NCBI GenBank assembly: GCA_026873275.1
Contig: JANTUC010000005.1
Location: 2,046,001-2,110,000 of the forward strand
Length of the DNA: 64,000 nt
Source: Pseudopithomyces maydicus
Taxonomy: Eukaryota; Ascomycota; Dothideomycetes; Pleosporales; Didymosphaeriaceae
Direction of reading: 5' to 3'
Shown here: piece by piece, positions 22,366-33,317 of the stretch
Layout: every line of letters begins with the position of its first letter
Position numbering within the stretch: position 1 is the stretch's first letter
Program-made: the position numbers and the translations under genes
Notes under the pieces: model-generated
The model's database searches: none
Told to the model about the DNA's origin: nothing
The model's input: only the letters and a program-made list of their open reading frames with translations

Positions 22366-23533
22366 TTAGTCTAACTCTCTCGATAAGATAGCAGGGGATA
22401 ACCTACGGACAGAGACCTCCCGCCCCACCGCACGTCCGGCGGTGGTTGGCAACTCCCACCATTCACCCTCGCCCAGTGCTTGGTTAACGAATACGGAGTT
22501 CGATCGCGAGTCACTAAGCACTATTGTTCCGTTCGGTCCTCCAAGGGGTGACCATGTTACCGACGGCGATCCACTGGGTACAATCCCAGTGTCCACCCGA
22601 ATGTCACGGGTGCGTTCCTTCGCCGCATTTCGTGGGTTATTTGTGATCTTATAGTAGATAGGGTAGGTTAAGTTGTTTGTGACAGAATCCAGTAACCCAT
22701 ATTGGAAGGCGATAATGTACTTGTTGTTTGCTATCTGTTCCTAGTAAGACCAAAGAAGTATCACGGGAGAGCCATGGATTTACCTTTGCGACACTGGGGG
22801 CAGAGGGGCGGTCGGTCTGAAACTGTGATGCTACAACATCAGCAGCATTTTCCCAGCTATCGTAATCGTCTGTAGTTGTTTGCTGGACAATCTTCTGCGT
22901 GTGCGTTTTGTCTCCCTTGCCGGCATAGAACACTGTGATTTCGTCACCGCTACAGAGTCCACGTCAGAATTGTTCTGGTCCATGAAGTATTCTCATCACT
23001 CACTTGTGAATGAGCGATGGGTTAGCCACTGCCGAAGTGATGTTGCTCAGCGGCCCACCACTGGCAATCTCGCTAATAACTTCCCAGCTTTTTCCTTGGT
23101 CTCCCGAAGTATATAACTCAATGGTGGTCGTCTTATCATTTGAAGCAACAGCCGCTAACAATAAAATGCCAGTATCTCCATTGAATGTTCCGTTGATGTA
23201 AAGCAAGTTCGGTTGGGAAAGCTTCTTCCTCGACTCCGACGTTACCGTGCCATGTGCGTACCATGAGAATCCGCTGTTCGTTGAACGGTATATTGATATC
23301 GAGCCGTTTGACGAGGGATCATTCCACACTGCAAGCACTGTGTTATTCGGGAGGTTCGCAGTTCGTGGGGCTGTTAGTTGAATATTGGGGTCATCAGGTT
23401 GGTAAAGTGTAACATTTGCGAACGAGTCAATTCCCGTGGGTGCAGGTGGAGGGGGATCTGGGTCTTCTTCATCTTGAGCCAGTACTGGACTAAGAAGGGC
23501 AATCCCAATCAAAAGGAAATCGTAGACACGCAT
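22366..23533 (-). CDS. Secreted GH93-like exo-arabinanase (BNR/Asp-box beta-propeller)
   Basis: Exons 23533-23004, 22949-22784 and 22734-22366, with introns of 54 and 49 bp. The product is 354 aa. A signal peptide (MRVYDFLLIGIALLSPVLA) precedes an acidic/proline segment. Two Asp-box-like turns (STNSGFSW and SGDQGKSW) mark a sialidase-fold propeller. The order of segments (NNTVLAVWND, GKSWEVIS.IASGGPLSNIT, QKIVQQTTTD..SW, DRPSAPSVAK, SGSPSVTWSP, VFVNQALGEGEW) is that of GH93 exo-1,5-alpha-L-arabinanases, which release arabinobiose from arabinan. The C-terminus after GEW is short and less typical (ends LSPAILSRELD), so the last strand may be divergent or spliced differently. It heads a run of minus-strand secreted and oxidative genes. 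Catalytic residues were not assigned. Confidence 0.8.
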
Positions 23534-24089
23534 TCTAAAGAAAAATCAAGTTCTCGAGATCTAAATTTGATGCTTCTGGCACTCTCAAGGTCTACTTGAG
23601 CGTACGAGCTCGACATTGTATTTCCAAAGCGTGATCGCACCATCGGTGGGGACAATTACCGTAAATGAAGCGGCAATTGAGATTCGTGGCTCCTCAATGA
23701 TGAGAAAATCTCTCGCCGTGTCGTGATTGCCCGTCATGTTGGATAAATTTTGTCAGCCTTGGTTATTGCAAGGTACGGCAAAAGGAGACAGGGACTTTCC
23801 CCGCGAAAACAGTCCGACGGGGCCCGCACGTGCAGGGCTGCATCCTTTAAAGGTAATTCATCCGCAGTTGAGCGCGCAAATATCCACGAAATACTAAGAG
23901 CTCATTGTGTGATTGGCGCAGGGAGAAGTAGCAAGCGGAAGATTGGGGTATGGGAGCGGGTAATGTCTTGGCTGCAAATCTCACGCAGTAGAACGATTAA
24001 ATGAGGACTAACCGTTTGCATACCGGTATTGATCTAGAAGCAGGAATTCGGTTGAACACACCTGTTATACAATCACATGGAAGATCTTC
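23534..24089. other. Spacer between esterase 3' end and GH93-like promoter
   Basis: No open frame of interest. This is the upstream region of the minus-strand GH93-like gene and the 3' flank of the esterase gene. Nothing else is seen. Confidence 0.5.
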
Positions 24090-25945
24090 CTACCCGATGG
24101 TAAGCCCCATGTCAAGTCCTTCCAGTCTGTCCTTCAAGCCACCAAGAATTCGAGCAGCTCGTCCGCTCCCAAGATCTTCTTCCGAATGCGCATGCTGTCC
24201 ATCGTCTTCTTCGGGGCGAACTGTTCCTCCAAAACTAGAACACAAGGTGCAAAGTCAGCAAAATTTCATCGGGAATTAGAGTACTCATATTATGTCTGGG
24301 TAAACAGGATAGACACAATTTCGTTATACCCAGGGGATACGTACCAGCTCCAGCTCGACGCCCGCTTCGCGTCGCCAATGCCCATATACCGAGTTACCCC
24401 AGGCCATGCACACAAATCGCGTGAAACACGGTCACCCTCGTATGTCACCGTCTCAGCCTCGATTGTCTCTGGAGGCTGTTCACTTTCCACCCAGTCCACC
24501 AACGCCGAAAGAGGATCCACCGGGACCGGTCCATTGCCATATGCACAATGCTCAACGCCCGGCGCCAAGAATAGTCGATAGAATTTATCAACCTCATGTG
24601 CGCCACCCATGCTCATTTCCACTCGCTTGCGATACTGCACTGTGGACTGGTACGGAATGAGTGGATCGCTGGTACCGTGCCATGTGAGCAGCTTAGTTCC
24701 TGATGACTGGAGATGCGTGAGGTTAGGCTCATCAGCGTCAAGCATCCAGCCAAACTCTGAGCTTGCTTGGACCCAAAGTGCCATGTAGTCTGCGTAGTTT
24801 AGTCGAGTCACATTGAATGAATTATCCTTGGCGAGAAAACTTTGAATGAAGCCTGAAGATACTGGAAAGGGCTTTGGTGTCCGGATACCATCAGCACTAG
24901 TTTCTGTATTCGCAAGACCCTCGAAGCTGATTCCGTGCGTCAGGCCGTGCCATAAAGATGTCTTGAGAGGCGTCCGGGGTCCTTCATTGATCCTCCGCAC
25001 GATGTTCGCCATTGCGCGCGAGACCTCCACTGGTCTGTCGTCGCAGTAGAATATTTGACCAATGACGTGGAGTGGATCGAAGTCACATAGTTCAGGCTCC
25101 GACATCACTCCATCGTTGACTCCATCGATCATGTCGCAGCTTTCCATAGCTTTTTGGCGGAAGTAGTTCAACTCACAGCTCGACATCCAATGACCCTCCT
25201 CCTTCATGACTAATTGGGGCCAGAAGTCCGCCATTACTAGGTGCGTCAGGCTGATCGCGGGAGCATTCGCCAGGATGCCATCCACGAGATGGGGGTACTG
25301 TTGTGCAAGCATGTAACCTTGTCTCCCACCCATAGAACAGCCGTTCCAGTACGAAAATTTGGGCTTCTCTCCATAATACTGTTTGGTGAAGTATTTCCCC
25401 AGAATAATAGACTCCACGATGCTTCGCGACGCGAAGTTGGTCAACAGGTTCCAATCGATCGTCCCATCTTTTTTCAACACCCAAGTCGCGTCATCGACAT
25501 CGGAAGTCTCGTGCCCACCATCCGTCGAGGAAGCTGCATATCCTTGATCGACAGCAGGCCCAAGCGCACCTCCGAGCAGTCCAGTCGACAATCCCCTTCC
25601 TCCCGTGGCTTGAAATCGGCCGTTCCAATCTTCGCGACGTAATGGTAGCCATACCTCGACCAAAACATCATCTTCAGTTCCTTCGTGATTCAGATGTGCT
25701 TTCACTTGGCAGAAGTTGAGGTTTTCTCGGATACCAAGGCCCCCCACTCGTCCACGGGAAGTGTAGTCGCGTTGTTCCTGGGCTTCGATGGATTTGATCG
25801 TAACACCAACGCCTAGGTTTGGTCGACTGGACTTGAATGTTTCCGGATCACATCTTGGAGATATTGTTTCGGGCTTATCTTGACTTTTTACAGCTGCTGC
25901 GACGGACAGCCACACCAGAGCTATATGCGAAAGCATCGTCTTCAT
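24090..25945 (-). CDS. Secreted tannase/feruloyl esterase family enzyme
   Basis: Hydrolyses ester bonds of phenolic acids (gallate or ferulate type) attached to plant polymers or polyols. A signal peptide (ending about residue 21) leads into the family core. The Cys-Ser pair of the nucleophile elbow is in GCSMGGRQGY (C203/S204), the acid Asp in GTSDPL (D427), and the His-Cys pair in VEHCAYG (H466/C467), giving the family CS-D-HC motif. DMIDGVNDGV near 261-270 fits the calcium site. The frame stays open to a stop at 24290 (551 aa). However, a GTACGT donor at 24344 and a TTCTAG acceptor ending at 24235 would splice out 110 bp. That restores the final Cys usual after the WPGVxxY segment (SSWSC) and ends at 24090, giving 581 aa. 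I prefer the spliced form, with moderate certainty. Substrate cannot be told from sequence. Confidence 0.85.
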
Positions 25946-26475
25946 GGTAAAAAAGCAAAAAGTCGTCCAAGAAGGAAAAGTGTGTTGATTAATGTGTCGA
26001 GGTCTCTGCAGTTGGTCTTAATTTGCTGGCGTCATCGCCTGGGCATTGAACATAAGGAGTGTATTTTCAATCCCACCTCATGTGAATAAGGCCGTGTCTG
26101 CCGTGGGATTGAAAGAGCCAGTAATGATTGATACGCCACGTTTTGAATTTCACGTAAGCGGGGCGCCACTAGTCCTAATAAGGACCGGCTAGACCGGAAA
26201 CAACGGTGGTATAGTCGTGATAATGCGATTGTATTTCCATGGAAAGCGGATTTTGTCAATGATTCGGAAGTATGAGAGAGTATTCTGTATGAAAGCTTAT
26301 ATATTGATTTGCTTTTGGGGTTGTTAAACTACAGTAAAGAATAATAAGAGGGTATAAAACACAACGCCTACCATCTATATCTGCCCCCGTGCCAGGAAAA
26401 GCCGTATGAACAACAAAGTAAATCTCGATCTATGTACAGATAATGTGCAGGTCAGATTTCGATCCTGAGATATCA
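25946..26475. other. Spacer between P450 3' end and esterase promoter
   Basis: 530 bp, AT-rich around 26270-26420. It serves as promoter side of the minus-strand esterase and 3' flank of the P450. No other feature is seen. Confidence 0.5.
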
Positions 26476-28155
26476 TCAATTGTCCGGGGTTCCCCACACG
26501 AACTTCCATTCTGTCATGGACGATTCCTGCCCAACCCTTCGAGTGATCCTCACTGGAACATCGTGATCAGGTTTCGGCATCGCATTCCACACATCTGCGT
26601 TTTTGGTGGTGGGAATGCGCCACTGGCCATCTACTGGCTCAATGTCATATTGGAGTAACATCATCGCGGCAAGCGACAGTGCAGCGTTGGTCGAGAAGTG
26701 TCGCCCAGGACACATGGTAGTACCTGCGCCAAAAGGCCTGAATGCGGTCGTGTTGGAAAGCTTCTTGCGGCCCTCTGCGGTAAGGAATCGTGTATGATCG
26801 AACCCAGATGCGCTGGGTCCCCAAGTATCTGTGTCGTGGTGCGTCGCAGTACCAGAGATCATTACGATTCCACCTTTCTTGAGGTGGTATTGCTCTGCGA
26901 GGACAGTATCGTGCTGGACTTTTTGATGTTGATGACTGTGCTGTGGTATCTGAGCGATTCGTGCCACACCGCCATGAGCGCGGGACACTTCTGCTTTACG
27001 TTGTTCAGATCCACGACCTGAGCTACGCCAGTGGGTGTGTCGATCTTGGAACCGGCAAGATCGAGTAACTCCTGGCGACACTCGCGCAATAAGGCTGGGT
27101 CGGACACGATGTGAAACATAAACCAGAAAACGGTTATTGCGCCACTGCTAAGCATCGCCAACGAGGTGGCCATCTCCAGTTTTGCCGCTTCTGCTGAGCT
27201 CAGCCCGTGGCCAACATTGGTTTTGAACATCTCGGGAATCATCGAGAAGGCCTGGGTATGGCCACCTGTCTCAAAGTATCTTTCGAATGCTTTGATAACG
27301 CGGGAGCGCGCGAGGAGAGCTTTTCGAGCGGTGATCCATGGGAAAGGACTGTAGAGAAGATGGTTGATACCAGGGACGAACTCTCTGTTTTTGGAGTTAG
27401 CTTCTTTTCAATTCTTCTGATGATATTGCAATGCACGAAGTAACACGTCAAGGACTCAGATACAAAGCATAGGGTGTATAATCTCGGCTAGACCGGGTGC
27501 ACTTACAACCAGCTTTTCTCGATATCAGGGTCGTCATAAGGATTTTCGGGTCCGTAAATCGCACTAGTAACAGCTAGTGTCAGTTGATGTCGCAGTGTTT
27601 CACAAAGCCCCGCCTCTTTGGAAGTGGTGCAACTGTTGGGAACGCTTGCGCTCAGTCTGTTGATAGCCGTGCGCGTGGCGGCGAGTAGATCTATCCCGGA
27701 CGATAGATGCTTGTGTACACTCTGAGTAAAGCCATTTCCATGGATGCCATATGCTTGAGCAAGTGTCTTTTTTGAATTGTTGTTCAAACCACTGAAGAGC
27801 ATGCCAAAATCCAATAGCGTAGGCACGAATGTGTTCGCTTGGCTTTTGTTCTGTACCGCCTGGATCAACTGAGGGGCGTTGACGACGTAGATTTTCTGGA
27901 AAGGCATCCTCAATGTATAAATAGGGAGCTTATACTTTCTCCTGCCTTTTGTTAGCTTTCAGTATCTCAGCGATTATCTTCTACGGAGCCATACTTCAAT
28001 TCGACAAAGTACTGGGTTTTTTTTCTTCCCATTGCTACAGCTGATTCCAAGAAAGGAATTTTTGCCGAAAGGACAAATGGCTCTGATTTACTCTGAGTAG
28101 CATACAGAAACAGATGTAGCACGGCGTATACGCCAGCCAGTACCAGAAGTATCAT
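26476..28155 (-). CDS. Cytochrome P450, CYP7/CYP8-like, with a frameshift
   Basis: Heme monooxygenase, probably ER-anchored. Exons 28155-27985, 27928-27507 and 27384-26476. Intron 1 (56 bp) has an unusual GTAGAA donor; intron 2 is 122 bp with GTAAGT. The N-terminus is a membrane anchor (MILLVLAGVYAVLHLFLYAT), then AKIPFLESAVAMG. The ExxR motif is ESLR, the heme-binding loop FGAGTTMCPGRHF (Cys near residue 423). The TTMCPGRHF form resembles animal CYP7/CYP8 and the fungal sterol 7-hydroxylase-like P450s. The I-helix is atypical (SSGAITVF in place of AGxxT), a feature also met in CYP8-like enzymes. The frame breaks after ESLRYHSTVINIKK: the following conserved segment (HDTVLAEQYHLKKGGIVM) is one frame away, across an A5 run (plus-strand T5 at 26920-26924). 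Corrected length is about 500 aa. It may be an assembly error or a true lesion. Substrate unknown. Confidence 0.82.
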
Positions 28156-29844
28156 GATGGAATTGAAGCGTATGGCTGATACTGTAGGATTATTTTGAAA
28201 AGCCCATGTTGAGCCAGTGGCACTGGGGCTTGAGGAGGACTATTTCAGTCAGAATTGCTGGCTCAAGCTTTTCACGTAACGTATAGGTGCTGTTGTATTG
28301 AGGGGGCGGTTTACCATGTCTGCGTTGCTGTCACGTATCATACCACCGTAGTAGTAGACCTCGCCCCTCTAACTATCGCCACGTATTGGGATTCACGGAC
28401 CCCTCGGGAAACACAAACGTATAGCCTTATTTAAATGAGAAGTATATCCTCCAAACAACAAGGTAGTGGGAGGAGGGAAGATGTGAATGTGAACTGGAAC
28501 AGTCTTGTTTTCTAGGCGTGCTGTTTTGCAACGAAGAGATGATATTAGTGAGCAGCCACAAACTGAGTTATGTTCAAGTTTATATACGAGCATCCTGATA
28601 TCATTGGTAATAATGGAGCATGGGCAGTGCTCGTAATTTCAGAGCCACAATAGATGACTGTTCGCCGAGCACAGCTCTTGTCAAGTCCATTATCCACATT
28701 TCGCCCTGGCAGGAAGGGTTGCCTAGGTGTGGAAGAGAGACTATTTCTGGAGGATGTGGCTTCGCTGTGCCGCCTTGACTATACAGACGCCTTATGTTGC
28801 GCCCCCATATCGCCTAGTCTCGTCACTGCTGAGCTGGGGATATCTCGTGACGGGAGTTCTAGTACGCTGAATTCGCAAATATTTCATAGCAGCCCGAGGC
28901 CAGGATTTTCAGCCATGTGAGTGATGGCTTGCATCACACCTCTAGAAATCCGCATCTAGACTGACATGTCAGATGTGGAAGGCGAGGCTGAAAGAAGGGC
29001 GCCAGATGGACATTGGCGTGAGCCACGCGAACACCAATGGTAACCTCCAGTTCCGCCATCGTCATCCTCTAGTTTAGCTCGGCGATTTGGGCAGTTCCTG
29101 TTCACGGCAGATAATCGTATTGATTCGCTCTCATGACCCATTCCTCCCAGGCGCCGAATATCAGATGCGCTAGCAGCGGGGTCGGGGCGGCCGTCGAGCA
29201 GAATAGAAACGGACAAAACAAAGGAACAAGCCGAGCTTAAGCGTCGAAGAGCCTCCCCGTTCGCTTACACCACTCGATTAGGAGGGAGATACATGAAGGA
29301 CGTGAGAAGTGGAGCCCCGGTGCCTTGGAGCTGGCACGCAAACGGCGCAGAGGCGGCCGCCCGCCTTGGTAGCACCGATTTTAAACATGACAGGTGCACG
29401 GGCGAACCGGAATACCGAATGATTCAATGGCTTAGAGGTGCACACGATGATGGTAGCGATCCTGGCGCGAGGTTCAGCACGTCAGTAAGACCCGTCGTCG
29501 TGATGGGGGCGGTCATCGGAGAATTATTGGCCCAGGTCAAGAAAGCGCCTGCGCCACCGGGCTGAAAAGCCACAGATCGTGCTACCACCAGGCAGCCACA
29601 TATGCGCTCCTCCAGGGACCATCGTGGTACTGTCGATCAAGGTTCGAAAAAGCAATTTAAAGGTGCTGCACGCACTTGCAACAAAGGTGTGAGGTGCGTA
29701 TTCGGTACACTACGGTTGGAGACTAAGGACTCGGCCCTACGCTGCCCAAACAAGCAATTCACCCAATAACACGGTTTGCTGTGCCTCACATACTACATCA
29801 ATACCTCGGCAGGTTACGATGGTCACCCCCACGGTTTCTCGTTT
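28156..29844. other. Intergenic region between the two P450 genes
   Basis: 1.69 kb between the 3' end of the CYP64-like gene and the start of the CYP7/8-like gene. Short frames such as 28654-28920 (+) and 29293-29565 (+) show no recognisable domain. No RNA gene or mobile element is evident. Confidence 0.45.
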
Positions 29845-31622
29845 TCAGCGCTCGATTAACTGCCTATGACTCTCGCTTCGTACAGTCATCTTGACCTCGA
29901 ATGGGGCCCAGCGATGCTCCGCCACATTCATGTTCAGCGTATCAATCTCTCTGCCTGGGACCTGCTCAAAATCGAAGCAATACAACAGTCTAGCTGCCGC
30001 AATCCACCTGAGGAAGAACAACGAGTCAGTGTGTATTCCAAATGTATCCGGTGAGCTTTTCTACACGTAAAAAAATGGACAAAGGGCTGTTGGGTGGCTT
30101 GCATGCAAGCACCTCCGGAAATGGAAATACCAGAAGACCAATTCGGAAGACTTACACATTAGAATCCCCAACATGATACCCGGTGCACACTCTCCTGCCA
30201 GCCCCGAAATTCCAGTGACCATCCAGAGGGTCCTCCAGCCTGTTCAGGTCGCCACGCCGAAGCCTAGGGTCAAGCCATCGGTCCGGCCAGAAGCGCAAAG
30301 GATCCTCGTATTCACTGGGGCTCAACGACAAATGCCACGCATTCCAGGTGAATACGGTGCCTGCAGGAAAGCAGTACCCCTCGTATACGTCATCCTGTAC
30401 GAGCATGTGCGGCACGCCTGAATATCGAAACGTGGTCAGCGCAAATTCTCCGACAAGATAATGCACAAATTCCCACCTATCTCAGCAAATGGCCTCCACC
30501 TGAAGCCCTCCTTCGCAACCGCGCTCATGTACGGTAGCGAGGGCCGGTCACTTAGCGCAGGCAACCTCTCTGCCCATCCGCATACCCGGTCCATCTCGTC
30601 CTGCGCGTTTTGCACCCAGCGAGGGTCCGTCGCCGCAGCTGCAATGATCTGGCTGAGGGTCATCCGGCTAGTATCGCTTCCAGCCTCCATTAGACTCCCC
30701 AAGGCAAACAGCCTCTGAGTCTCGCCCAACTTCTCGCTCTCCAGATCGTCCAAGAACTTGGTCGCAAAGCAAGGCGGACACTCCCCTCTGGCCACCCTCT
30801 CTTTCAGATCCCGGACTTCGGCTCCATACACATCGAGTAAGCGCCTGAAAGCCTCGTCCCCCCGACGCGTCCACCACTTCAACGGGCGCGGCAGCTTGTC
30901 CAGGAAATAGAACGTATCGACTAGATTCGCGCCCGGCTGGAGTGCGGCGATAAACTCCTGCGACGTATCGAACAGCTTCTCGACATTAGACTTCTCTCCG
31001 CCATTTTTGGCTTCACCCCCCGCGACCCACCAACCCCCTTCCCAAAAACCACCCCCATGATAACCCCATTTGCAAACCTCTGATTCGCCGCCCACCACTC
31101 CCCGGGCCTCTCCAGCACCTCCCTAACCAACACCCTCGACGCCTCCTCCTGATACCCCCCAAACACCGACCCATTCCCCTTATTCAGTATCCCATGCATG
31201 ATCCGTCTAATCGCGCGCCACCTTGCCCCATACGGCATAATCACCATCCTGCAGTCGCGCGACATGAGGGTCGACGCGAAGGGGAAGCGCGGGCGCGAGG
31301 AGTAGATGGCGGAGCGCTTCTCGAGCAGGTCGGCGACGACGCGGGAGGAGTTGAGGAAGACCATGGTGGTGCCGGCGAGGCGGAGGGTGAACATTTCGCC
31401 GTGCTGGTGCGCGAGGCGGGATGCCCAGGGGCCTTGGTGCGTGGGGGGGATCTGGAGGAGGTTGCCGAGGAGGGGGAGGCCGAGCGGGCCTGGGGGGAGG
31501 GGGTACTTCTTTTGGTGGTGGTGGGTGCGGATTAGGTGGGTGAGGAGGATGAGGAGAATGGGGAGGAGGATGGGGAGGAGGGGGAGGATGGTGGTGGTTA
31601 GGAGGGTTGGGGAGGATATCAT
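29845..31622 (-). CDS. Cytochrome P450, CYP64-like (E-class group I), with a frameshift
   Basis: Exons 31622-30477, 30417-30156 and 30007-29845, with introns of 59 and 148 bp. The ATG at 31622 begins a strongly hydrophobic anchor (LPLLPILLPILLILL), then the proline hinge YPLPPGPLGLPLLGNLL. Further motifs are the I-helix AGSDTSR, the ExxR motif EGFRWRP, PDRW, and the heme loop FGAGRRVCTGYHVG (Cys about 460). The last exon gives the usual RLLYCFDFE segment and C-terminus. The family resembles O-methylsterigmatocystin oxidoreductase-type P450s, which act on many aromatic and polyketide substrates. The frame breaks within a G6 run (plus C6 at 31016-31021): upstream NGVIMGVVFGK and downstream GEKSNVEKLFDTSQEF are both normal but one base out of step. 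Corrected length is about 523 aa. The proximal exon is unusually G/C-run-rich. Confidence 0.83.
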
Positions 31623-31885
31623 GGTAGGTTGTGTGTGATGGATGTCTGGTGGATGGTTCACTTGCTTCATATACTATCATACATTATATGTGCTCATGCG
31701 AAGACGATGCATGCTTTGGAAAAAATTCAGGTTATAGCAGCATCTCCAATGCCATAGGTTACTACCGTACTCTCGTTGTGGGGTGTATCGACACGTGCAA
31801 TGGAAGTTCAAGTGGGGCAACTCAGGTACGAATAACTTGCTAAATGTACATAGATGGTATCAAAGGTATATTTGAATCAGGTAAC

Positions 31886-33317
31886 CTAGGCAGCGGCCTG
31901 GACAGCAGGTGCGCCGGTTGCAACATTCGCACTATCAGTAGCAGTACCCTCCTTTTGCTTGCTCTTGAAGTATTGTGTAAAGTCATGCCGCACTGCGTGA
32001 ACTGCCTCAGCAGCTGATTTGCCCCACACCGGATCCTTGTCTGCCTTCTCGCAGAACTTGAAGAACTCTTCCTTCTCCTTTTCGCACGCAGGATCCCACA
32101 GGCGGTGGAAGTTTGCGCGTGACATGGGGTCAATCATCTCGCGCCAGATCTTGATCCGTATTTCGCTGTATTTGTCAAGGATTGACTCGTCGAGCTCGTC
32201 GGCGTGAATGCCTGTAAAGCAGTCGAAGAGCGAGCCGACATCGGCAAAGCCACCAGTCAACCCAAGGCCGCCACTGTTGCTTTTTAGCTTCTGGGGTGTG
32301 GCTTACAAGGGAGGGTGTGGCTTACAAGGGATTGCAGAGATGAGCCGCGTCTGCTACCAGTAGTATCTTGCCCACCCTAAAACTAGGCGCGCATCTCTGC
32401 TGCAGCTTATACGGACTCATACTGACTAGTTTATATTCGTCGGGCTTCGGGTGACCCGGCAAGATCTTCTCGTAGCGCATTGGTTGTCGTTTTACGATCT
32501 CTTCGCGAGAGAGGTTGACATCGTCGCCATATGTCACCCGCCATATTCCATCGTGAGTGATTTTCGCCGCCATGTACCAATCAGTGGGATGAACGATGAA
32601 GTTGGAATCCCAGTAGCCGAACCGCTCGTCAAAGGGTAGATAGACCTAGAACATCAGCACATGGTCCATAGGATGGGTAGTATGACCGACATTTGTAGCC
32701 ACAATCTGCTGCGGTAGAGTCTCGCCCGGATACTCTTTTCCAAACAAGGCGGTCCGCACACCACTTGACGCGCCATCCGCACCAACGAGATAGTCTCCAG
32801 TAATCTCCTTTTTCTGGCCATCGGCACACTCCACAACAGCAGTCGCACCGTTCTCATCCTGTTTCACACCAACAAGCTTGTGCCCCCACAGTATCTGGGT
32901 GTTCGGGTAGCTCTCGAAGTGCCTCACGATGAGCGGACCCAGCTGATCCAGCGGTAGCACCCGCATGGCAAATTCAGTGTCCTCGGGCTCGCGTCCCATC
33001 CCAGCGAGGAAGGTGGTATCGTCCAGTCGCCAGCAAACGCCTCGCGGCGACAGTCCCTTTTCGCGCACCTCGTCCAGAATTCCGGCGCGTTTGAAGTCGA
33101 ACATGGCCGAGGGTGCATAATGGGCGGCACGTGGGTTCTTGTCGATCTCGGTGTTTGCGTCGAGGATGGTGACCTTGATGGCAAGGTTGCGCGCTAGCTG
33201 TGTCCCCAGGAGAAGACCTGAAGGGCCGGCGCCCACGATGACAATCTGGAGGTATCAATCAGTCTGGGAGCCAGCTATGTCCGAGTCACTGAAGCGTACA
33301 TGGTTGATCTTGGGCAT
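31886..33317 (-). CDS. FAD-dependent monooxygenase, PheA/TfdB (aromatic hydroxylase) type
   Basis: Class A flavoprotein hydroxylase that would use NAD(P)H and O2 to hydroxylate an aromatic or related substrate. Four exons: 33317-33300 (only MPKINH), 33245-32691, 32645-32326 and 32273-31886. Motifs: GxGxxG (VGAGPSG, residues 11-16), DG motif (VGADGASSGVR, D163), and GD-type motif (VADAAHLCNPFGGLGLTGG, D290), completed only after splicing the last intron. Product 426 aa, normal for the single-chain fungal group. Intron 2 (32646-32690) is only 45 bp, starts GTCGGT, and keeps the frame but contains an in-frame TAG, so unspliced message would be truncated. Intron 3 contains a duplicated splice donor. 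The gene is last upstream in the five-gene minus-strand run and 263 bp from the CYP64-like P450. Exact substrate is unknown. Confidence 0.87.
32302..32337 (-). repeat. Tandem duplication across a splice donor
   Basis: The plus strand reads GTGTGGCTTACAAGGGA, then GGGTGTGGCTTACAAGGGA, so the exon 3/intron 3 junction of the FAD monooxygenase (CCCTT followed by GTAAGCC) is present twice, about 19 bp apart. Only the first donor (intron from 32325) gives the conserved NPFGGLGLTGG; use of the second would meet an in-frame TAA. Confidence 0.85.

Noticed and set aside
28654..28920. 88-codon plus-strand frame with DVASLCRLDYTDALCC
   Set aside because: Too short and without any recognisable motif, splice partner or homologous family.
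31207..31680. Minus-strand Pro/His-rich frame over the CYP64-like 5' end
   Set aside because: A shadow of the P450 exon in another frame, produced by its G/C-run composition.
32646..32690. Premature stop (pseudogene) in the FAD monooxygenase
   Set aside because: The stop lies in a GT-AG segment whose removal joins two conserved blocks exactly, so an intron is the better reading.
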